Shown here piece by piece: positions 6,806-11,021 of a stretch of DNA of 11,021 bases. The notes under the pieces were generated by a model. It was not told where the DNA came from. It worked only from the letters and a program-made list of their open reading frames with translations, and made no database searches. Origin of the DNA: Candidatus Melainabacteria bacterium. Its GTDB lineage: Bacteria > Cyanobacteriota > Vampirovibrionia > 2-02-FULL-35-15. The stretch spans positions 9,376 through 20,396 of the forward strand of contig JAHFBD010000010.1 of NCBI GenBank assembly GCA_023250175.1. The letters are read 5' to 3'. A program made the position numbers and the translations under genes. How positions within the stretch are numbered: position 1 is the stretch's first letter; each line of letters starts with the position of its first letter.

Positions 6806-7262
6806 GCAATACCTCTGAATTAATCTGTAATGAATGTGCAATTAATGTAAGGATCTTTAAAGTTCTAAAATCATTACTAGGCATACCAGCACTAGCAGCT
6901 TCTATATTTTCTACTAAAACCAGCGGGGGTTCACTAACACTTGTTACAGAATCAAAAATTACGGCTTCATCACTGGATAAATTATCAAATGCTGTCTGCA
7001 TTAATGAATAATTTGGCATAAAGCTTGTACCTTGATAGGGCTTATATGTTTTGTGTACTAAAAGGCTTAAAGTAAACATTAAACTAGGATATGTTTTATT
7101 TATTTCAGCCAAAAGAAATTTATTATATTTAAGATTGAAAGGATCTTCAGTAAATTTCTCTAATTTTTTTTCACAAGAAGTATCTCTTAAAGCATGAACT
7201 ACAGTAAGAGCAATTGTCCTTATGTTTCTATTTGTTTCCTGTAATAGATTTGCAACCTTCAT
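6795..7262 (-). CDS. Unknown protein, 155 aa, first gene of an overlapping pair
   Basis: A complete frame from ATG 7262. I do not recognise the family. It has no signal peptide. The N-terminal half is helical, with a moderately hydrophobic patch (59-69) too short and polar to call a membrane span. Residues 75-90 are Tyr/Pro/Gly-rich and probably loop. L-S-S-D-E (95-99) recalls motifs in its two neighbours. The end overlaps the next gene by 11 bases, and the ribosome binding site of that gene is inside this one. No Shine-Dalgarno is seen at its own start. The 107-bp leader contains a perfect 8-bp inverted repeat 37 bases upstream. Confidence 0.68.
   Translation of the reverse strand: MKVANLLQETNRNIRTIALTVVHALRDTSCEKKLEKFTEDPFNLKYNKFLLAEINKTYPSLMFTLSLLVHKTYKPYQGTSFMPNYSLMQTAFDNLSSDEAVIFDSVTSVSEPPLVLVENIEAASAGMPSNDFRTLKILTLIAHSLQINSEVLHEY
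6811..6816 (-). promoter_or_regulatory. Shine-Dalgarno inside the upstream gene, setting start 6805
   Basis: AGAGGT on the minus strand lies within the last codons of the 6795-7262 gene, five bases before ATG 6805. It selects the internal ATG over the upstream TTG and implies translational coupling. Confidence 0.6.
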
Positions 7263-7299
7263 AGACTGATTAACATTTAAAGATAGCTTATTTAAGGTG

Positions 7300-7323
7300 T
7301 TTAATCTAGTAGCGAAGATTAAA
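7300..7323. repeat. Perfect 8-bp inverted repeat in the leader of the 7262 gene
   Basis: TTTAATCT and AGATTAAA flank the eight-base loop AGTAGCGA. The element lies between the 7370 stop and ATG 7262 on the minus strand. It has no T-tract, so it is more likely an operator or leader hairpin than a terminator. The stem is AT-rich. Confidence 0.4.
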
Positions 7324-7369
7324 TTTCTCTAAGGATTATTGTCGCTGCCCTATTCTTAACCTAGTATGC

Positions 7370-7840
7370 TTACTTTGTTTTGACAGGTTGTTCTTGTACT
7401 AATATAGAATCTAATTTATTAGCAATCGCAATAAATTTTTCTAAATCAAACTGTTCAGGTAAAAACAGTAATGTGTGTACCAAATTAAACAAAAATTCAG
7501 ATTCATCTTTTGTTAATAGTTTAGTTGCTTGTTCAATTTTCTTTGGATCTAATACAAGCTGTTTTTTATAATCCCATACATAGCGACCTTGTCTATCCTT
7601 TTCTCCAAACTCTAAGAAAGCTCTTTCACTAAAATAAACTATCTGCTCAAGCCAGTTTTTTCTATAGCTTTGAATTGTATTATAAAATTGTTTATCATAT
7701 TCACTTATTGTTTTTTCATTTTCCACAGCTATTCTGATATTCTTAATTTCTTCTTCTTCCTGAGGTGACACTTTTTCCCTGTATTCTTTTCCAAGCAATA
7801 CTAGGTTTTGTAAATTCTGTTTAATGCTATCAATTTTCAT
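7370..7840 (-). CDS. Unknown charged helical protein with N-terminal K-x2-L-x7-KEY motif
   Basis: The 156-residue product is highly charged and predicted helical by inspection, with no signal peptide or membrane span. It has a Glu run at 28-31, an aromatic/Arg-rich stretch (60-90, with N-W, R-Y-V-W-D-Y) and a Lys/Pro/Gln tail. Lys7-x2-Leu10-x7-Lys18-Glu19-Tyr20 is the motif shared with the 6131 product and with the remnant directly upstream. L-T-K-D-E lies at 109-113. The start is ATG 7840; a purine-rich AAAGGG lies about 13 bases away, too far for an ideal site. The partial copy upstream shows that this gene or its ancestor was duplicated here. Function unknown. Confidence 0.7.
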   Translation of the reverse strand: MKIDSIKQNLQNLVLLGKEYREKVSPQEEEEIKNIRIAVENEKTISEYDKQFYNTIQSYRKNWLEQIVYFSERAFLEFGEKDRQGRYVWDYKKQLVLDPKKIEQATKLLTKDESEFLFNLVHTLLFLPEQFDLEKFIAIANKLDSILVQEQPVKTK

Positions 7841-7867
7841 TTGAGTTGAATTACCCTTTCTTCTTTT

Positions 7868-7972
7868 TTATAACCTGATTTTTTTCATACTAGAAAATTT
7901 TTTGTACTCTTTTGCAAGTAATACAATATTTCTTAAGTCAGGCTTAACTGCATCAATATTTATCGGTGACAC
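7868..7972 (-). pseudogene. Truncated copy of the 5' end of the 7370-7840 gene (34 codons)
   Basis: On the minus strand, a frame from GTG 7972 to a TAA at 7868 encodes 34 residues. Aligned without gaps to the first 20 residues of the 7370-7840 product, it matches at 11 of 20 (N-I-D-x2-K-x2-L and V-L-L-x-K-E-Y conserved); I count 41 of 60 identical bases. The codon aligned to the neighbour's ATG is ATA. After residue 24 it diverges and stops. It is most simply the decayed or truncated start of a tandem duplicate. A translated 34-aa peptide from the GTG cannot be ruled out, but no Shine-Dalgarno precedes it. Confidence 0.55.
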
Positions 7973-8007
7973 TTACGATTAAATATATCTTCATGACAAT
8001 GCTTTAG

Positions 8008-8047
8008 TACAGTGTTTAAAACAGCTTTTTACTCAACTGTTACTGTA
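8008..8047. repeat. Nested inverted repeat upstream of the LapA-like gene
   Basis: TACAGT (8008-8013) pairs with ACTGTA (8042-8047) and AACAG (8020-8024) with CTGTT (8037-8041), giving an 11-bp stem with a six-base bulge on one side. It lies 33 bases before ATG 8081 and just behind the -10-like hexamer, so it is a candidate regulatory element. The rest of the 240-bp gap 7841-8080 holds the remnant gene and AT-rich sequence. Confidence 0.3.
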
Positions 8048-8063
8048 TTGGCTTTGTAATATT

Positions 8064-8069
8064 TATGTA
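8064..8069 (+). promoter_or_regulatory. -10-like hexamer before the LapA-like gene
   Basis: TATGTA ends 11 bases before ATG 8081. TTACTG at 8040-8045 lies 18 bases upstream as a weak -35 candidate. The gene has no Shine-Dalgarno, so a very short leader is possible. Confidence 0.28.
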
Positions 8070-8080
8070 AATCAATTAAA

Positions 8081-8431
8081 ATGTTTACTATGAAAACAAT
8101 AAGCAAATTTCTCTCACTAATAATCTCAGTAATTATCGTACTGATTTTTTTAGTTAATATTTCAAATACTATAACCCTAGAAAGTAGCTTTCTCAGTGTA
8201 AAAGCTAATGTGGGATTTTTAATTCTTGCTTGTAGTGTCTTAAGTAGTCTAGCTACTGTATTTTATTTTATATCCATTGGTTTATTTTTAAATCCTGAGT
8301 TAAGCAAATATAAAAAGCAGGTTGAAAAAACTAAACTCAATTATGAACTTGAATCAGATAAAGTAAAACAATTAGAAGCCAAAGTCAACACGCTTGAAGA
8401 AGCATTAAAAACAATGACAAAGAAACCTTAG
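8081..8431 (+). CDS. LapA-domain-like inner-membrane protein
   Basis: The 116-residue protein has two membrane segments (about 9-27 and 43-68). Between them is a short loop with S-F-L-S-V-K-A-N-V-G, and after them a cytoplasmic coiled coil (about 74-112) rich in Lys, Glu and Leu. This is the layout of the LapA (DUF1049) family. In enterobacteria LapA works with LapB/YciM and FtsH to control LpxC and so lipopolysaccharide output; that role here is inference, and no LapB-type TPR gene is nearby. A start at the second Met (ATG 8090) is possible. The stop overlaps the converging gene's stop by four bases. It is a single-gene unit with its own upstream region. Confidence 0.6.
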   Translation: MFTMKTISKFLSLIISVIIVLIFLVNISNTITLESSFLSVKANVGFLILACSVLSSLATVFYFISIGLFLNPELSKYKKQVEKTKLNYELESDKVKQLEAKVNTLEEALKTMTKKP

Positions 8432-9141
8432 TTCTCATTATTTGCAACAGCTGAATAGTTCTCTTTAACTAATTCAAACACGATTTCATCTCTGACATAT
8501 CCACGACATTCAGGAGTATATTCTATTTCATAGCCTGTACCAGATATTTTATTTCTTGAAATGTCTTCAAATACCAACTTACCCTTAAATAATAATTGTC
8601 GTGGGAAAGAAGGATTATCAAAGTGATTAACTAGTTTTAAAGTATAGTTATATGTAATTTCATTAGCAGTAATGACTCCTTTAAGTCCAAAGGTTTGATA
8701 ATCTGCATTTTTTGTCTGAGCAGGATTTGAATAGCCATTCTGCGTAACTGGATATAGTGAGTGAAATCCAAAATAGTCCTGCCCTTGTGGACTAACAACA
8801 ACTTCTTTTTCAAATGGTCTATCTTCAAATGGCAATCTTGAATTACACTGAACTGATGTAATTGCTTTCCTTATAGGAGTTTCTATTCTTTTAACTGATT
8901 TTTTTTTCATTACCCATGTACCATCAAGAATAGGTAGATTTTCATGTTCAAAAGTAAGAACTAACTTCTCTAGAGGTTTTCTTTTATTGGCTTTACCTGA
9001 TTCCTCTTGTACTTTTTGTCTTTCTAATTTAGCTAAAATCCTTTCATAGGATTCATTTGAACAATAGCCTGGGTTAATCTTCACCACAAAACAAATTGAA
9101 AGAATCATTATTAAGGTTATGGTCTTATTAAGAAGTTTCAT
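8428..9141 (-). CDS. Exported protein of unknown function, 237 aa
   Basis: A Sec signal peptide is clear (basic start, hydrophobic core about 7-20, cleavage near 26-28 around G-Y-C-S); the residue before C27 is Tyr, so a lipobox is not met. A charged helical linker (30-60) is followed by a domain from about 62 to 227 that looks beta-rich. It includes G-T-W-V-M (74-78), F-K-G-K-L-V-F-E-D (185-193), G-T-G-Y-E-I-E-Y (201-208) and C212-R-G-Y. The mature protein has two cysteines (C99, C212) that could form a disulfide. I recognise no family; a small beta-barrel or lipocalin-like fold is a guess. There is no Shine-Dalgarno; TATGCT ends 11 bases before the ATG, exactly as at lpxA. Confidence 0.78.
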   Translation of the reverse strand: MKLLNKTITLIMILSICFVVKINPGYCSNESYERILAKLERQKVQEESGKANKRKPLEKLVLTFEHENLPILDGTWVMKKKSVKRIETPIRKAITSVQCNSRLPFEDRPFEKEVVVSPQGQDYFGFHSLYPVTQNGYSNPAQTKNADYQTFGLKGVITANEITYNYTLKLVNHFDNPSFPRQLLFKGKLVFEDISRNKISGTGYEIEYTPECRGYVRDEIVFELVKENYSAVANNEN

Positions 9142-9152
9142 ATTTCTAACAT

Positions 9153-9158
9153 AGCATA
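9153..9158 (-). promoter_or_regulatory. -10-like TATGCT before the 9141 gene
   Basis: On the minus strand TATGCT ends 11 bases before ATG 9141, the same hexamer and spacing as upstream of lpxA. No -35 match is found at 16-18 bases. The leader would be only a few bases long. Confidence 0.3.
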
Positions 9159-9208
9159 GGTTAAGAAATATTTAAAAGAGGTAAGTTAACTATAAATATT
9201 AATTCTTT

Positions 9209-9225
9209 TTAAGGATTACCCTTAA
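9209..9225. repeat. Short inverted repeat between the 9247 and 8428 genes
   Basis: TTAAGG and CCTTAA flank ATTAC. It lies 22 bases past the 9247-9444 stop on the minus strand. No T-run follows on that strand, so it is at best a weak terminator or an operator for the 8428-9141 gene. Confidence 0.25.
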
Positions 9226-9246
9226 TATATGGATCTTATTTGATCT

Positions 9247-9444
9247 TTAAGTTGTTAATGTTTCGTCAGGAGTATAACCATCTTGTTTGCTTTTAGATTC
9301 TTCTTGAAACTCTTTATTATTATCCTGTCTTCCTTGAGATGGTTCTTTAATACCATATAAAACGGTCCCTTCTACAGGAAGAGTAATAAAAATAGAGAAT
9401 ATTACTATGTATGAGATTAAGGTTATAGTTAAGTATCTTTTCAT
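9247..9444 (-). CDS. Small exported peptide, 65 aa, unknown
   Basis: AAAAGG (9452-9457) lies seven bases before ATG 9444, which supports a real gene despite the small size. Residues 1-26 form a signal peptide or single anchor (M-K-R, then a hydrophobic run with cleavage plausible after V-E-G). The rest, about 39 residues, is polar and likely disordered, rich in Gln, Glu, Lys, Asp and Ser. No cysteine is present, so it is not a lipoprotein. It lies 80 bases after the 9525-9872 gene and 105 before the 8428-9141 gene on the same strand, so cotranscription with either is possible. No family is recognised. Confidence 0.58.
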   Translation of the reverse strand: MKRYLTITLISYIVIFSIFITLPVEGTVLYGIKEPSQGRQDNNKEFQEESKSKQDGYTPDETLTT

Positions 9445-9524
9445 TGATAAGCCTTTTAATATAAAAAAGCACTTATAATTAATAATTTGACATCAAAAAA
9501 GTTATATTAGCAAAATTTAAGCTT

Positions 9525-9872
9525 TTACTTCGATTTATCAGTTTCTTTCTTTGTTTTTGTCTTACTTCTAGAATCCTCATCAACATTGGATTTCATACTA
9601 TCAAGCTTTTGCCTTAAAATCTCATTATCAAAGCTATCATTTGTTTGAACTGCGAATTCAAACTTAAATATCCCAAGAATATTTAATAACACCAATACTA
9701 TTAACCATAATATTAATCCTTGCCAAAAATCTATTGTAATATCTGTAAAATTTTTCCCAATTGTACTATTCCATAATAATTCAATAAATACTATTGGCAA
9801 AAAAACAACAAATCCAATGACTAAAAAGCTAAATAAAAAAGTTGTAAAGGAATTTATTTTATACATTTTCAT
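9525..9872 (-). CDS. Small two-span membrane protein with L-W-N and F-W-Q motifs
   Basis: The start at 9872 is supported by GGAGAG (9881-9886), eight bases upstream. The 115-residue protein has hydrophobic spans at about 10-33 and 49-69, then a charged Lys/Asp/Ser tail (about 77-115), probably cytoplasmic. L-W-N (33-35) and I-T-I-D-F-W-Q-G-L (45-53) resemble short membrane proteins seen in many Gram-negative genomes that carry L-W-N and I-T-F-W-Q-A-L patterns at the same spacing. Those are uncharacterised, so this gives a likely relationship but no function. It follows ligA by 70 bases on the same strand and may be read from the same transcript. Confidence 0.68.
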   Translation of the reverse strand: MKMYKINSFTTFLFSFLVIGFVVFLPIVFIELLWNSTIGKNFTDITIDFWQGLILWLIVLVLLNILGIFKFEFAVQTNDSFDNEILRQKLDSMKSNVDEDSRSKTKTKKETDKSK

Positions 9873-9942
9873 AAAAACTACTCTCCATTGATAAACATTA
9901 TTCTACCAATTTTTTAATATGCCTTTCCTTAGTATCTTAGTA

Positions 9943-11021
9943 TTACTCTAATAATTCTTTAAATTCTGCTTCATTTATAATTTTTATCCCAAGTTCTTTA
10001 GCTTTTTTTAATTTTGAACCTGGCTCTACCCCAGCTATAAGAAAATCTGTATTTTTAGTAACATTGCTTGTTACTCTTCCACCATTTATCTTAATTAATC
10101 CTTCAGCTTCGCTTCGTGTCAAATCTGATAATGTCCCGGTTATTACTAATGTTTTACCAGTTAGCTTAGAGTTACTGTTCTTCTTTCTTTCAATTGTAGG
10201 CTTAATATTAACTTGAGTTATCTTTTTTAAAATTGCATCTGCATTTTTAAGCTTAAAAAATTCTATTATTGACTGTGCTATTTTTGGGCCTATGCCATTT
10301 ATATTTGTTAGTTCTTCTTGTGTAGCATTTGATAATTCGTTAATAGAATTAAATTGCATTGCTAAAATTTCTGCAATGGTCTTTCCCACATGCCTTATAC
10401 CAAGTCCATAAATTAATCGATCTAAGCTTCTGTTTTTACTATTTTGAATTGAAGCTATTGCATTATTTGAAGATTTTTCTGCCATTCTTTCAAGAGATTC
10501 TAAATCTTCTTGTTTTAAAAAATACAAGTCAACAGGATCATTAATTAGTTTATTTTTTAATAATTGCTCTATTAATGAACCGCCTACGCCATCTATATCC
10601 ATTGCATCTCGTGAGCACCAATGTTCAATTCTTCTTTGTATTTGAGCAGGACAATTGTAATTGATACATCTAACGGCAGATTCATTTTCTTCTTTTTCTA
10701 CTTTTGAATCACAAGTAGGACATTTGCTTGGCAGTATGTACTTTGGGTTTTTATGATGTCTTTTTTCTTTATTTACTGAAACAACTTCAGGAATAATTTC
10801 ACCAGCTTTTCTAACTGTTACTATGTCACCTTCTCGAACATCTAGTTTTTCAATGATGTCCTGATTATGCAAGCTTGCTCGCTTAACAATAGTTCCAGCT
10901 AGTAAAACTGGTTCTAGGTTTGCAACAGGGGTCAGTGTTCCTGTTCTTCCTACATCACAGGTAATGGATATAACTTTTGTAGCAGCTTCTTCTGGTGGAT
11001 ATTTATATGCAATTGCCCAGC
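9943..11021 (-). CDS. ligA: NAD-dependent DNA ligase LigA, C-terminal 358 residues (5' end outside window)
   Basis: LigA seals nicks in duplex DNA during replication and repair, using NAD+. The frame enters from the window edge with the end of the adenylation domain (W-A-I-A-Y-K, then P-P-E-E-A). The OB fold follows, with V-G-R-T-G-T-L-T-P-V and R-A-S-L-H-N. Next is a four-cysteine zinc finger (C-P-T-C and C-I-N-Y-N-C, about 10651-10722), then helix-hairpin-helix repeats containing G-L-G-I-R-H-V-G and I-N-G-I-G-P. A BRCT domain closes the protein (about 9946-10167; T-L-V-I-T-G-T-L, then G-G-R-V). All expected C-terminal parts are intact. About 310 N-terminal residues, including the catalytic lysine, lie outside. 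A TTG at 10872 is internal, not a start. Confidence 0.97.
   Translation of the reverse strand, partial: WAIAYKYPPEEAATKVISITCDVGRTGTLTPVANLEPVLLAGTIVKRASLHNQDIIEKLDVREGDIVTVRKAGEIIPEVVSVNKEKRHHKNPKYILPSKCPTCDSKVEKEENESAVRCINYNCPAQIQRRIEHWCSRDAMDIDGVGGSLIEQLLKNKLINDPVDLYFLKQEDLESLERMAEKSSNNAIASIQNSKNRSLDRLIYGLGIRHVGKTIAEILAMQFNSINELSNATQEELTNINGIGPKIAQSIIEFFKLKNADAILKKITQVNIKPTIERKKNSNSKLTGKTLVITGTLSDLTRSEAEGLIKINGGRVTSNVTKNTDFLIAGVEPGSKLKKAKELGIKIINEAEFKELLE

Noticed and set aside
6806..6841. Upstream TTG 6841 as start of the 6131 gene, adding 12 residues
   Set aside because: The TTG lacks a Shine-Dalgarno, while ATG 6805 has AGAGGT five bases upstream and places the shared motif at the same distance from the start as in its neighbour.
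9928..9943. Two tandem copies of CTTAGTAT at the end of ligA
   Set aside because: Only two 8-base copies, AT-rich, running into the stop codon; too little to call a repeat element.
10870..10872. TTG as the start of a shorter ligase
   Set aside because: The frame continues to the window edge through clear LigA adenylation and OB-fold motifs, so this codon is the internal Leu of the R-A-S-L-H-N motif.
1..11021. CRISPR arrays, tRNA/rRNA genes, insertion sequences, phage genes
   Set aside because: I saw no regularly spaced repeats, cloverleaf-like tRNA sequence, transposase or integrase motifs, or phage structural motifs on either strand; a covariance-model search would be needed to exclude small RNAs.

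Overview
This is a low-GC (roughly one-third G+C by eye), gene-dense window from a Gram-negative bacterium with lipid A. The support is an LpxA acyltransferase, lipoprotein signal peptidase LspA, a LapA-like membrane protein, an outer-membrane beta-barrel protein and an NAD-dependent DNA ligase. The lineage cannot be fixed from sequence alone. The cyanobacterial style of LspA and the AT-rich composition fit a non-photosynthetic cyanobacterial relative (Melainabacteria type) or another uncultured Gram-negative phylum. I saw no rRNA, tRNA, CRISPR array, transposase or integrase.

Layout. Positions 1-3939 are all minus strand. In transcription order they hold an unknown 154-aa protein, a 427-aa protein with hydrophobic, coiled-coil and proline-rich parts and no signal peptide, a small exported cytochrome c with a DUF5777-like outer-membrane barrel, and the start of a repeat-containing unknown protein that leaves the window. 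Positions 3986-6145 are a tightly overlapping plus-strand operon, lpxA-lspA-rluD. It meets a minus-strand run of uncharacterised helical proteins (6131-7972). Positions 8081-8431 carry a LapA-like gene that converges on an exported unknown protein. A small exported peptide, a small membrane protein and the 3' half of ligA follow on the minus strand to the window end.

How the genes fit together. lpxA and lspA serve envelope biogenesis, and rluD rides in the same transcript. The cytochrome and barrel probably form a periplasm/outer-membrane electron-transfer or sensing pair. The least explained part is 6131-7972. Two encoded proteins and a 34-codon remnant share the N-terminal pattern K-x2-L-x7-K-E-Y within about 25 residues of their starts, although the bodies of the two full-length proteins differ. 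This looks like a local family expanded by duplication, or a common N-terminal targeting or partner-binding helix.

Regulation. Several genes have clear Shine-Dalgarno sequences (starts at 358, 3299, 5249, 6805, 9444 and 9872). Others (lpxA, the 8081 and 9141 genes, the cytochrome, the 3939 gene) have none, but carry a -10-like hexamer 9-11 nt before the start codon. That suggests very short leaders or leaderless transcripts. Several perfect inverted repeats lie in the intergenic gaps. No gene-free stretch exceeds 300 bases; the longest is 7841-8080.
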